The notes under the pieces were generated by a model. That model was given only the letters and a program-made list of their open reading frames with translations. It ran no database searches and was not told the origin of the DNA. Shown piece after piece: positions 7,577 to 14,946 of a stretch of DNA of 20,181 bases. This DNA is from Chloroflexota bacterium. GTDB taxonomy: Bacteria; Chloroflexota; Anaerolineae; Aggregatilineales; Phototrophicaceae. Positions within the stretch are counted from its first letter, which is position 1. Every line of letters begins with the position of its first letter. The translations under genes and the position numbers were made by a program. The DNA is taken from positions 22,293 to 42,473 of the forward strand of contig JAPOYU010000066.1 in the NCBI GenBank assembly GCA_026706395.1. Direction: 5' to 3'.

Positions 7577-8548
7577 CTAGCCCTTCGCGTCATAAACCAC
7601 TTCGCGGATCCCCTTTAGATATCCGATAGCAAAGAGCCGGCCGATAGACGAGTAGCCCGCGTCGTCGTTGTCATCGCCGGCCATCGTCGGCACGTGATCG
7701 GGGCGCAGCACGCCAGTAAAGCCGATGTCTCGATAGGCGCGCATGCAGGCGACCATGTCGGTCCGGCCGGCATCGTGGAAGGTCTCCTGGAACTTCTCGG
7801 GCCTCCCCGCCACATCGCGCATGTGCACGAAGAAGATCTTGTCGGCAAATCCCCGAATCACCGCGGGCAGGTCCTCTGTCATCAACGTGAAATTGCCCTG
7901 GCAGAGAGCGATGCCATTCATTTGGCTCGGGGCTAGTTCGAGCAGACGCTGGAAGTTTTCGATGCTGCGCATGATGCGGCCCAGACCGCGGATCGGCGAC
8001 AGTGGCGGGTCGTCCGGGTGCATCGCCAGCTTGACGCCGGCCGCCTCGGCGACTGGCAGAACGCGCTCCAGGAAATAGCGCAGGTTGTCCCAGAGTTGGG
8101 CCTCGCCCACTTCGCCATATTCGGTCAAGGGGGCGTCAAGCATTTGACTATGGTCGTAGCCGGTGACCAGGGCGCCGCCGCGCGACCGAATCGTCGTTGA
8201 GGTGCGCAGCCAGTTCATCACCGGCATCCACTCGTAACACCAGACGCCGATCCCCAGCACCCCCATGCTTTCCAGCAGTTCGCAAACCGTCGCGATTTCT
8301 TCGTCGCGTCCCTCAAGCCCTAGTTTCGCTTTGGTCAAGGGCGGGCGGCTTTCGATGACGGCGAGCTCGAAGCCGCGGTCTTCATAGGCATTCTTGACAC
8401 GGCGAAGCGAGGAGTAGGACCAGGGCGCGTCATGGCTCAGTTGATGGTCAAGATCAAGCGTGCCGACCACTTTGGTGACGCCGCATTGGGCGACCAAGTC
8501 CCAGAGCGGCGAATAGACAGGCGGGAGCATTTCGGCGATTTGGATCAT
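7577..8548 (-). CDS. uxuA: Mannonate dehydratase (UxuA) family protein
   Basis: UxuA removes water from D-mannonate to give 2-keto-3-deoxygluconate in glucuronate catabolism. The 323 residues fit a TIM barrel of this family. Seen: MHPDDPPLSPIRGLGRI (176-192), matching the UxuA HPDDPP signature; ALCQGNF (214-220); FFVHMRDV (239-246); FHDAGRTDM (257-265); and RPDHVP (282-287). The expected metal ligands are His177, Cys216, His242 and Asp285, with spacings like characterised UxuA proteins. It is somewhat shorter than E. coli UxuA (394). The ATG has AGGA seven bases upstream. No other hexuronate genes are adjacent, so the substrate could be a related sugar acid. Convergent with the MFS gene, six bases apart. 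Confidence 0.8.
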   Translation of the reverse strand: MIQIAEMLPPVYSPLWDLVAQCGVTKVVGTLDLDHQLSHDAPWSYSSLRRVKNAYEDRGFELAVIESRPPLTKAKLGLEGRDEEIATVCELLESMGVLGIGVWCYEWMPVMNWLRTSTTIRSRGGALVTGYDHSQMLDAPLTEYGEVGEAQLWDNLRYFLERVLPVAEAAGVKLAMHPDDPPLSPIRGLGRIMRSIENFQRLLELAPSQMNGIALCQGNFTLMTEDLPAVIRGFADKIFFVHMRDVAGRPEKFQETFHDAGRTDMVACMRAYRDIGFTGVLRPDHVPTMAGDDNDDAGYSSIGRLFAIGYLKGIREVVYDAKG

Positions 8549-8615
8549 GGATATTCCTGTATGGCTAATCCAGTTCTGCTATTTTTGGGAACTATATACC
8601 AAACTGACGCAGCAG

Positions 8616-8638
8616 GGCATAGGAATGTTCCTATTGCC
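8616..8638 (-). terminator. Hairpin spanning the stop codon of the secreted nuclease gene
   Basis: GGC-ATAGGAA (8616-8625) pairs with TTCCTAT-T-GCC (8628-8638), giving ten pairs with one bulged base around a tiny loop. It includes the TAG stop (8631-8633) of the minus-strand gene. There is no T-tract after it, so intrinsic termination is doubtful. It may instead protect the 3' end of the mRNA or be incidental. Confidence 0.25.
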
Positions 8639-9620
8639 ACACCAGCTCGACCAAATACGAGCGAATCCAGCCCCAACCTCTCGGCAATTTTACTTGATAC
8701 CACCATTGCGCTTCATTGTCGATACTAGTCGTTACATGGCGAAACATGCTACCGCTGTCAGCGACACCGACTATCCTGTTCTCTATGCCAGCGCGCGCGC
8801 GAAAGTTGGACCGGTGTAGTAGTCGGGCCCAAAGCACCGGGTTGGCAGACACTACTATTGTTTCCTGCGCGGCGCTATCGCCGTCTGCTTGCGCAGCATC
8901 ATCACTACCGCACTCATTCAGCAGGCGTCGAGCAACTGCCGCCTCCGCGCTGTCCATAGTCAAGTTGTACTTCGACTTGACACTCACTACTATCTGCACG
9001 TACCAGCACTGGTTCTGTGGCGGCAGCCATTCCGCCAGGTCTTTGGCAACCTTGTCGTAGCGATTCAAATGCGGACTGGCGAGCGTCAAATTGAGCAGGT
9101 CTTGGGCGAATTGCCGCCGTGTTGCCAAAGAAGCCGAACATAATCCGCTATCGTGCGCCTCTGACGTCGCTACGATATGTTCAATGTCCGTTTCGTAGCG
9201 GCTGCCAAAAGTCTCGCCTGTATACGGACTGGTGATACGCCCGTCGAGATTCTCCGAGATGATGCGCAACTCAATACTTTGCGGGTAGTAATAGTCATCT
9301 CGGTCATACGGTGAGCAACGGTTCTCCGGCGCGATTTGGATGTTGTCGAGGGATACTTGGCCGGTCTGTATGGTTGTGACAAGCGGTACGGCAGTAGGCT
9401 GGATGGTCGCAGACTGCGAAGTGTCGCTGGAGTCAATGGAAGCAGATGTACGCGGTGAGTTCTCACAATATATGCCGTCACGGTCACGATCCCCACGCGG
9501 GTGATTTATCCTGTTGTAATGTGACTCTGGAGCGGGTTCATGGCCTGTACAAGTGCCATGACTCAACGAAATAGAGGCATAAGCAAGCGGCAAAAGCAAA
9601 GCAAGAATAAAACGTTTCAC
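8631..9620 (-). CDS. Secreted Excalibur / GmrSD-type HNH nuclease / SH3-like protein
   Basis: A 329-residue exported protein. Seen in order: signal peptide (about 1-20); Excalibur-like calcium-binding motif ending DRDRDGIYCE (44-53), with Cys24 and Cys52; a Ser/Thr-rich linker (about 56-90); a nuclease-like domain (about 98-237) with DIEHIVATSEAHDSGLC (145-161, His148), RRQFAQDLLNL and HLNRYDKVAKDLAEWLPP (184-201). The nuclease domain matches the secreted HNH/GmrSD C-terminal (DUF1524-like) pattern. A second linker (about 238-255) leads to a C-terminal SH3-like domain (about 270-328: NFRARAG, WWYQVKL, GWGWIRSYLVE). Such proteins are thought to cut extracellular DNA, and SH3-like domains often bind cell wall. 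The GTG start has GGAGG ten bases upstream. The gene looks less GC-rich than its neighbours, hinting at transfer. Target and toxicity are unknown. Confidence 0.8.
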   Translation of the reverse strand: MKRFILALLLPLAYASISLSHGTCTGHEPAPESHYNRINHPRGDRDRDGIYCENSPRTSASIDSSDTSQSATIQPTAVPLVTTIQTGQVSLDNIQIAPENRCSPYDRDDYYYPQSIELRIISENLDGRITSPYTGETFGSRYETDIEHIVATSEAHDSGLCSASLATRRQFAQDLLNLTLASPHLNRYDKVAKDLAEWLPPQNQCWYVQIVVSVKSKYNLTMDSAEAAVARRLLNECGSDDAAQADGDSAAQETIVVSANPVLWARLLHRSNFRARAGIENRIVGVADSGSMFRHVTTSIDNEAQWWYQVKLPRGWGWIRSYLVELVWQ

Positions 9621-9860
9621 GGTGAATTATCCTCCAAGCGCGCGCAAAGACCAGCAATCTCAAGCTAGTAGATTACCAACTTCGTAATAGTGTCTAATAC
9701 CAGTTAAGTATAAGTGGGGATGATATGAGACATATTAGTCTATATTATCTCGTAATTCAAGAATTGGTTTTGCCGTGCTGGCTTGGTATGGGGGCAATTC
9801 GCTGGCGGGTCGCTGGGCTTTGCGTAGTGAGTCGCTGACTGGCTCGCAATGTCCGCAGGC
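9621..9860. other. AT-rich intergenic region between divergent genes, with inverted repeats
   Basis: The 352-bp gap to the P-type ATPase gene holds no convincing gene. The first half is AT-rich and contains AGAC-ATATTA-GTCT (9728-9741), extendable on both sides with one bulge, and AATTC-AA-GAATT (9754-9765). These could be operator sites or weak hairpins. The second half is GC-richer, with several GTCGCTG/GCTCGC-like words and no clear structure. Confidence 0.3.
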
Positions 9861-9888
9861 TTGGCGGAGTGGCGCTCGCTGTTACAAT
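9861..9888 (+). promoter_or_regulatory. Candidate promoter of the P-type ATPase gene
   Basis: TTGGCG (9861-9866), a 16-bp spacer and TACAAT (9883-9888). The predicted start near 9895 gives a leader of about 78 nt before the ATG at 9973. Confidence 0.5.
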
Positions 9889-9972
9889 ATCCGGCGCATC
9901 CTGCAAGCGGGATACATCTTTTCACAGGCAACTTCGTATACAAGCTAGGCGCCATATCGGAATATAGAAGGC

Positions 9973-12432
9973 ATGCAAAGCACGATCGACAGAGGTCAGC
10001 AACAGACCGAGCCGATCACCGGCTTGAGCGGGGCGGAGGTCCTGGAACGTCGGCGGCGCGGCGAAGGCAACGACTTTGAAGCGCGGGTCGGGCGGAGCTA
10101 TTGGGACATCTTCCGCGAGAATGTGCTCAACCTGTTCAACGTCGTCTTGGGCAGCATGCTCATCATTGTGATCGCGCTGGGGGATTACGCTACGGCATTC
10201 TTTGCCGGCTTCAGCGTCGTATCCAATACCTTCTTCGGCATGATCCAGGAGTTCAACGCCAAACGTCAGTTGGACCGGCTGGCGGCGCTTTCCGAGCAGT
10301 CGGTGAGCTGCCTGCGCGATGGCGAATGGATCGAGGTTCCGATGCGCGAGGTGGTCAAGGACGAGATCATCCGCATGGAGCCGGGCGATCGGCTGGTGGT
10401 GGATGGCGTGGTCTTGCGCGCGGATTCGCTCGAACTGGATGAATCGCACCTGACCGGCGAATCGGACGCGGTGGGGAAATCGGCCGATGACAAGGTCTTG
10501 TCCGGTTCCTTCTGCGTCGCCGGCAGCGGCATCATGCGCGCGACCCAGGTCGGCGCGGCCAGCCACATCAATCAACTGTCGGTGATCGCGAAGCAGTACA
10601 AGGTGGTCAAGACGCCGACCCAGATCAAGATCGATATCACGGTGGAAGTCACGGTGCTGATCATGCTGGTCTTTGTGCCGATGATCTTTGTGACTGGCTT
10701 TTTGTTGGATAACGCTTTTCTGGAGATTGTTCGCAACGCCGTCGTCTTCACGACGAGCCTGGTGCCGCAGGGGCTGGTGCTGGTTGCGATACTGTCGCTG
10801 ACCATCGGCGCGGTCAAAATCAGCATGCAGCAGACGCTGATTCAGCGGGTCAACGCGGTGGAATCGCTGGCGAACGCCACGGTGCTCTGTTTCGACAAGA
10901 CCGGAACGCTGACGCAGAACAAGCTCGCCGTGCGCGAAATCATCGCGATTGCCGACATGACACGCGATGAGATCCACATTGAGCTGCACAGCTACCTGAA
11001 GAATCTGGCGCACCTGAACAACACGGCGCAAGCTATCGAGCGCTACATCGACCGTATCGTCATTGCCGAAGACGTTCCGCAGAAGCTGCGCGAGATCCCT
11101 TTCACCTCGGGGCGGAAATGGTCGGCTGTTTGCCTGCCGGAGAAGACGCTGCTGATGGGGGCGCCGGAGCGCCTGCTGCCGCCGGATCATCCCTGGTATC
11201 ACGATGCGGAGACTTTGGCGCGGGATGGCATGCGGGTGCTGGCCTTCGCGCAGATGAGCGGCGACCCGGATATGGACGCGGGCATCGTCTCCTACGATGC
11301 GCAGCCGCTGGCGCTAATCGTCATGAGCGATGAGATCCGCCAGGATATACAAGAGACGCTGCAAGCCTTCCGCAACGAGGATCTGCAGCTCAAGGTCATC
11401 TCCGGCGACAACCTGGAGACGGTGCGCGCCATCGCGGGGCAATCGGGCATGGAGATCGGCAGCCGCGCATATACCGGCGCTGAGCTGGATGCGATGAGCG
11501 AGGGCGAGTTCGACAACGCCGTGCGCGACAGCAATGTCTTCGCCCGCATCGAGCCGGATACCAAACAGCGGATTGTCGAATCGCTGCGGCGGGGGGGCGA
11601 ATATGTGGCGATGGTCGGCGATGGCGTCAACGATGTACCGGCGCTGAAGGCGGCGAACCTGGCGATCGTGATGAATGACGGGACGCAGATCAGCAAAGAT
11701 GTGGCCGATATCGTGCTGCTCAACAACGCCATGTCGACGCTGCCGCGGGCCTTCCGCGAAGGCAAGGAGACCACCCAGACCATATTCGGCACGATGAAGA
11801 TGTTCCTCGTGCGCAACTTCTACGGCATCGCCTTCTTCATCTTCATTGCCTTCATGGCGCTGCCCTTTCCGATTACGCCGGTGCAAATCAGCTGGGCGAC
11901 CTTCGGCACGGTCAATCTGCCCGCGACATTGATCGCTTTCGGCTGGCTGCGGCCGCAATTCATGGCGCGTTTTCGGCGCGATGTGGTCGATTACATCTTC
12001 ACGATGGGTTTCATCGGCGCCGTCTGCATCACGCTGCTCTACCTGATCACCTGGTTCGGCAGCGGCGGCGATCTTATGATGACGCGCTCGTCAGTGACGA
12101 TCATGGTGGCGCTCTACGGCATGCTGATAACCTGGCATGTGCAGGGCATCGACATTTATCAGCCGCGCACGTTCTTGCAGCATTGGCGAATTGTGCTCTT
12201 GAGCAGTCTGCTGACGGCGCTGACGATTTTGCTGATGTATGTGGATCCGCTATTAGAGGAGGCGATCTTCGAGTTCAAGCCGGCGATTTGGGATGGCGGG
12301 AAGGGCAGTTTGATGCTCCTGGCGATTCCCGCGTTGTTTTTGGTGACGGTGGTGTTGACATCGCATGGGATGAAGTATCGGTATTTGTTGGGGCGGTTTT
12401 GGGAGCTGATCGCGCCGGATCGGGGGGAATGA
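9973..12432 (+). CDS. P-type cation-transporting ATPase (CtpE-like)
   Basis: An 819-residue inner-membrane cation pump that forms a phospho-aspartate intermediate. Seen: short N-terminus; TM1-2 (about 50-92); actuator domain with TGES (161-164); TM3-4 (about 223-282) with VPQGLVL (264-270); phosphorylation motif DKTGTLT (308-314, Asp308); a compact nucleotide-binding domain (about 315-450) with SGRKWSAV (379-386) and GAPE (396-399); ISGDN (476-480); hinge MVGDGVND (547-554); and six C-terminal membrane segments (about 605-810). There is no N-terminal CxxC metal-binding domain, so it is not a typical copper or zinc pump. The layout, length and PxGLVL motif are closest to actinobacterial CtpE, reported to import calcium; the ion here is inferred. 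AGAAGG is only one base from the ATG, an odd spacing. An in-frame stop at 9946 excludes a longer protein. Confidence 0.9.
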   Translation: MQSTIDRGQQQTEPITGLSGAEVLERRRRGEGNDFEARVGRSYWDIFRENVLNLFNVVLGSMLIIVIALGDYATAFFAGFSVVSNTFFGMIQEFNAKRQLDRLAALSEQSVSCLRDGEWIEVPMREVVKDEIIRMEPGDRLVVDGVVLRADSLELDESHLTGESDAVGKSADDKVLSGSFCVAGSGIMRATQVGAASHINQLSVIAKQYKVVKTPTQIKIDITVEVTVLIMLVFVPMIFVTGFLLDNAFLEIVRNAVVFTTSLVPQGLVLVAILSLTIGAVKISMQQTLIQRVNAVESLANATVLCFDKTGTLTQNKLAVREIIAIADMTRDEIHIELHSYLKNLAHLNNTAQAIERYIDRIVIAEDVPQKLREIPFTSGRKWSAVCLPEKTLLMGAPERLLPPDHPWYHDAETLARDGMRVLAFAQMSGDPDMDAGIVSYDAQPLALIVMSDEIRQDIQETLQAFRNEDLQLKVISGDNLETVRAIAGQSGMEIGSRAYTGAELDAMSEGEFDNAVRDSNVFARIEPDTKQRIVESLRRGGEYVAMVGDGVNDVPALKAANLAIVMNDGTQISKDVADIVLLNNAMSTLPRAFREGKETTQTIFGTMKMFLVRNFYGIAFFIFIAFMALPFPITPVQISWATFGTVNLPATLIAFGWLRPQFMARFRRDVVDYIFTMGFIGAVCITLLYLITWFGSGGDLMMTRSSVTIMVALYGMLITWHVQGIDIYQPRTFLQHWRIVLLSSLLTALTILLMYVDPLLEEAIFEFKPAIWDGGKGSLMLLAIPALFLVTVVLTSHGMKYRYLLGRFWELIAPDRGE

Positions 12433-12466
12433 CTACCGGGAGACAAAATGGTATAGATGCTTTTAC

Positions 12467-12502
12467 CACCGAGTACACCGAGTTGTTTGAGTTCACCGAG
12501 AC
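12467..12502. repeat. Four tandem 9-bp units (CACCGAGNN)
   Basis: CACCGAGTA, CACCGAGTT, GTTTGAGTT and CACCGAGAC follow each other without gaps at 12467-12502. They lie in the 107-bp gap between the convergent P-type ATPase and DUF5131 genes. From memory, similar CACxGAG-type short-period repeats occur between genes in many unrelated bacteria. No terminator is evident in the same gap. Confidence 0.6.
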
Positions 12503-12539
12503 AGCAGTTGTTATAGAGTAGCGGGATTGCGTCTTTGTA

Positions 12540-13352
12540 TTAGGCTGCCCGCGACATTGAAAAAAGGGTAGATGAAGACTGTGGAAATTCGTTTCGCCAA
12601 TCTTCCCATTCCATATTGCCTTTGAAGAATACCGGTACATTTTGCATATCAAAGAGTTCGAGCAAGGATATTGTCCACTGCGTTTGGGGCTGAAATACCT
12701 GCCGGCCGTTCGACGCCGCGCCGATAATTGCCCAATCGAACGGCAGTTTGTCCTCGGTCTTCAGCCAGTCCTCGAAGACAGGCGCGACATCAAACCAGAG
12801 CGGCTCGATGCTCATGAAGCGCACAGTCGCGTCGATCTTCTTCATGTGCTTTAGGTAGGCTTTCAGCGCCCTTGCGCCGCCGGTTTCGCTCATCAGATGA
12901 CCGGCCGGCAAGCTCACGCCCACCCAGACATTGTCCGGAAACTGACCAAATGTCGGCAGTCTGATCGGAAACTTGCTTAGTGTCTGAAATGTGTGCCAAT
13001 GCGCCTCTTTCATCACCGCAAGAACGTCACTGATTTGCTCGTCGGGCACCCAGTGCCCGAAGAGGTCGGCCATGCTTCCCACGAAGATGCCCGCAGGTTT
13101 TTTCAGCTTTCGTGGCGCATCTAGACTATGCGGCCGCCAGTAGTGGTGCTCGAATCCATTCGGGTAGCCAGATGTGAAGCGCTCGGCGATGGTCTTGGCG
13201 TAGCATTCGGTGATGGAACCGTCCGGCATGCGCCAGGTGCAGCCATGGAAGCAGCCGCCGGTGGGGTTCCAGGTGTAGCCGGGCAGTTCCGTGCCGTCGG
13301 GCTTGCGTATTCGCGTCCACTCGATGCCTTTGGGTGGCTTCTGCCGATTCAT
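12540..13352 (-). CDS. DUF5131 (phage Gp37/Gp68-type) family protein
   Basis: A 270-residue protein of the Gp37/Gp68 family, found in phages and bacterial chromosomes, with unproven biochemistry and a radical-SAM-like cysteine motif. Seen: GIEWT (9-13); YTWNPTGGC (26-34); ECYAKTIAERF (49-59); KLKKPAGIFVGSMADLFGHWVPDEQI (82-107), the family signature region; TFQTLSKFPIRL (121-132); NVWVGVSL (141-148); RFMSIEPLW (178-186); DWAIIGAASNG (206-216); and VPVFFKGNMEWEDW (239-252). The family usually has TGC-x6-CxxCYA. Here the three cysteines are Cys34, Cys38 and Cys50 (C-x3-C-x11-C), so an iron-sulfur site would need a different geometry. The ATG has AGGA five bases upstream, and a good promoter lies at 13393-13420. 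No phage genes surround it. Confidence 0.88.
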   Translation of the reverse strand: MNRQKPPKGIEWTRIRKPDGTELPGYTWNPTGGCFHGCTWRMPDGSITECYAKTIAERFTSGYPNGFEHHYWRPHSLDAPRKLKKPAGIFVGSMADLFGHWVPDEQISDVLAVMKEAHWHTFQTLSKFPIRLPTFGQFPDNVWVGVSLPAGHLMSETGGARALKAYLKHMKKIDATVRFMSIEPLWFDVAPVFEDWLKTEDKLPFDWAIIGAASNGRQVFQPQTQWTISLLELFDMQNVPVFFKGNMEWEDWRNEFPQSSSTLFSMSRAA

Positions 13353-13392
13353 ACCAGTCCTTTCGACGCCGATGAACTAGCATTCGCAGACG

Positions 13393-13420
13393 ATTATAGA
13401 ACATTTGTATGAAAGCGCAA
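13393..13420 (-). promoter_or_regulatory. Promoter of the DUF5131 gene
   Basis: On the minus strand TTGCGC (13415-13420), a 16-bp spacer and a perfect TATAAT (13393-13398). Transcription would begin near 13386, giving a leader of about 34 nt with AAAGGA before the ATG at 13352. The gene can therefore be expressed independently of the glycosyltransferase gene upstream. Confidence 0.6.
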
Positions 13421-13440
13421 GCGCATCTCGCCTGACTTTC

Positions 13441-14805
13441 TCAACGCCGCCTCCGCCACCACCGCAGAAGCCACAGCAGCGCATATGCCGAAAACACAAA
13501 GAGCAGCGGATCGGTCGGGGAGCGGTAGCGTGTGGACGGGTGGAAGAGCAGGTACATCAGCGTTTGGCTCACTTGCACGAAGACCAGCAGGCTCAGCGCG
13601 CGCCACCCCCGTCGGCTCAGCCAGAGGCCGGCAATCGCCAGCAGCCACAAAGCGCCGAAGTAGACGATGTGCACCTGGCGGCCTACGGTGTTGAATAGAC
13701 TATCGTCCTGGTAGGCGGCGTTGGCGGCGGTGACGCCGATGTGCGAGCCTTCGCCGGTGATGATGAGGACATCGCCGTTTTCGTCTATGGCGAGCCTCTC
13801 GCCTTGACGCAGGTTTTTCAGCGGCGTCACTTGTGGATTCCAGTAGACCTGCAGTTTGACCCACAGCAGTTCCGGAATGCGCTCAGGGTGGTCGCGCAGG
13901 TAGGCCCAGCCGGCGTTCGCCAGGAAGTTGTTGCGCTTTAGCGGTTCATTGATCGTAGGGGCGTCGAGAGGCGGCGGCAGCCATTGCGCGTCATATCCGG
14001 CGCGGAAGACAGAACCAGTCCAGGGGTTATTGCCTTGGTAGAGGTTCTCGCCGCTGTTGAGGGCGATCGGCACCAAGCCGCCGTAAATCTGGTAGCCACG
14101 GGCAATCCAGGGCGCGAGCACCAGAACGCTGACGGCTGCGACCGGCAGCAGACGCAGGATTGTCTCGCGCGGGTCCAGCTTGAATAAGAACCATAGCACA
14201 GCCAGCAGCGCTAATGACGGCAGCAAGGCGCGGACCAATGCGGATAGACCCAAGACCGCGCCGGCGAAAAGGGCGAGAAGAAGGGTATGCCGGTCAAACA
14301 TCTCTCGCTGGCGCAGCCGGATAAGCAGCCAGACGAAGAGATGAAGCATCAGGATCCAGAGCGCCGTGTCGTTGAGCGTCAGGTTCTGGAAGACCAGATA
14401 GGGATAGAGCGCGAAGAACAGTCCAGCCAGCGCGCCGATCCCATCCCCCTGTCGCGCGAATAATCGGCGGCAGATGTCGTATAGCAGGGCGATGGAAAGC
14501 GCATCGAAGAGGATATGCAGGGCGGCGACGGCGAGATAATGGCGTCCGAATAGTCCATAGACAAGGGCCAGTACGGCGCTGTAGAGAGGCGGCAATCCGG
14601 CATCGGCGATTCCGGGCTGGCGGCCGTAGACGCCGGTTTCCAGCAGGTTGATGGCGTATTCGTCATAGGCGACTGAGCCGTGAATCTCGGCCCCCGCTTC
14701 GGTATAGGCGAAGACCGCCGGGAAGGCGAGCAGGATGATGAGCCGCGCCAGGATTGCGATGGCGACGACTAGGCTGAATTTGTATTGATTGACCCAACTG
14801 CTCAT
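13441..14805 (-). CDS. Family-39-type membrane glycosyltransferase (ArnT/PMT-like)
   Basis: A 454-residue polytopic inner-membrane protein resembling GT-C glycosyltransferases, which move a sugar from a polyprenyl-phosphate donor onto a protein or lipid at the outer face of the membrane. Seen: TM1 (about 11-34); the first periplasmic loop with the acidic pair Asp48-Glu49 in AYDEYAINLLETGVYG (46-61), the expected catalytic site; PPLYSAVLALVYGLFG; about ten further hydrophobic segments; a large loop (about 250-365) with LNSGENLYQGNNPWTGS and ERIPELLWVKLQVYW; and a terminal TM with a very basic tail (WWRRRR). The acceptor is unknown. No Shine-Dalgarno is visible; a TATAAA box six bases upstream suggests a leaderless mRNA. 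It lies 88 bp before the DUF5131 gene and after the terminator of the DAHP synthase gene. Confidence 0.85.
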   Translation of the reverse strand: MSSWVNQYKFSLVVAIAILARLIILLAFPAVFAYTEAGAEIHGSVAYDEYAINLLETGVYGRQPGIADAGLPPLYSAVLALVYGLFGRHYLAVAALHILFDALSIALLYDICRRLFARQGDGIGALAGLFFALYPYLVFQNLTLNDTALWILMLHLFVWLLIRLRQREMFDRHTLLLALFAGAVLGLSALVRALLPSLALLAVLWFLFKLDPRETILRLLPVAAVSVLVLAPWIARGYQIYGGLVPIALNSGENLYQGNNPWTGSVFRAGYDAQWLPPPLDAPTINEPLKRNNFLANAGWAYLRDHPERIPELLWVKLQVYWNPQVTPLKNLRQGERLAIDENGDVLIITGEGSHIGVTAANAAYQDDSLFNTVGRQVHIVYFGALWLLAIAGLWLSRRGWRALSLLVFVQVSQTLMYLLFHPSTRYRSPTDPLLFVFSAYALLWLLRWWRRRR

Positions 14806-14810
14806 TAAGT

Positions 14811-14816
14811 TTTATA
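14811..14816 (-). promoter_or_regulatory. -10 box at leaderless spacing before the glycosyltransferase gene
   Basis: TATAAA on the minus strand ends five bases before the ATG at 14805. There is no Shine-Dalgarno sequence, and the -35 region is weak. The TATAAA box itself could serve as the -10 element of a leaderless transcript. Confidence 0.3.
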
Positions 14817-14883
14817 TGTTCAGTCCCTTGACAATGCTCAGTCTACAAGCGGAAGCTGCTTCGCGCCGTATGAATCCGATTAT

Positions 14884-14913
14884 AAAGAAAACGCCCCGAT
14901 CTCTATCGAGGCG
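14884..14913 (-). terminator. Rho-independent terminator of the chorismate mutase/DAHP synthase gene
   Basis: Read on the minus strand: CGCCTCGAT (14905-14913), loop AGAG, ATCGGGGCG (14892-14900), a 9-bp stem with one G:U pair, then TTTTCTTT. It begins about 33 bp after the stop at 14947 and separates that gene from the glycosyltransferase gene. Confidence 0.8.
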
Positions 14914-14946
14914 CTTCGGCGTGTTATATCGATGTGTCCTGGTTAT

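Noticed and set aside
9754..9765. AATTC-AA-GAATT followed by GGTTTT as an intrinsic terminator
   Set aside because: The stem is only five A/T-rich pairs with a two-base loop, too weak, and no plus-strand gene ends just upstream.
9740..9955. 71-codon minus-strand frame in the gap before the P-type ATPase gene
   Set aside because: No domain, no ribosome site, and it overlaps the likely ATPase promoter.
9922..11202. Long minus-strand open frame opposite the P-type ATPase gene
   Set aside because: It is rich in His, Arg, Asp and Gln, as expected from antisense reading of a GC-rich coding sequence, and lacks any domain; the plus strand encodes all ATPase motifs.
12540..14805. DUF5131 and glycosyltransferase genes as part of a phage or defence island
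   Set aside because: The DUF5131 family is often phage-borne, but no integrase, capsid, restriction or toxin-antitoxin gene is present nearby; the neighbours are housekeeping-type genes.
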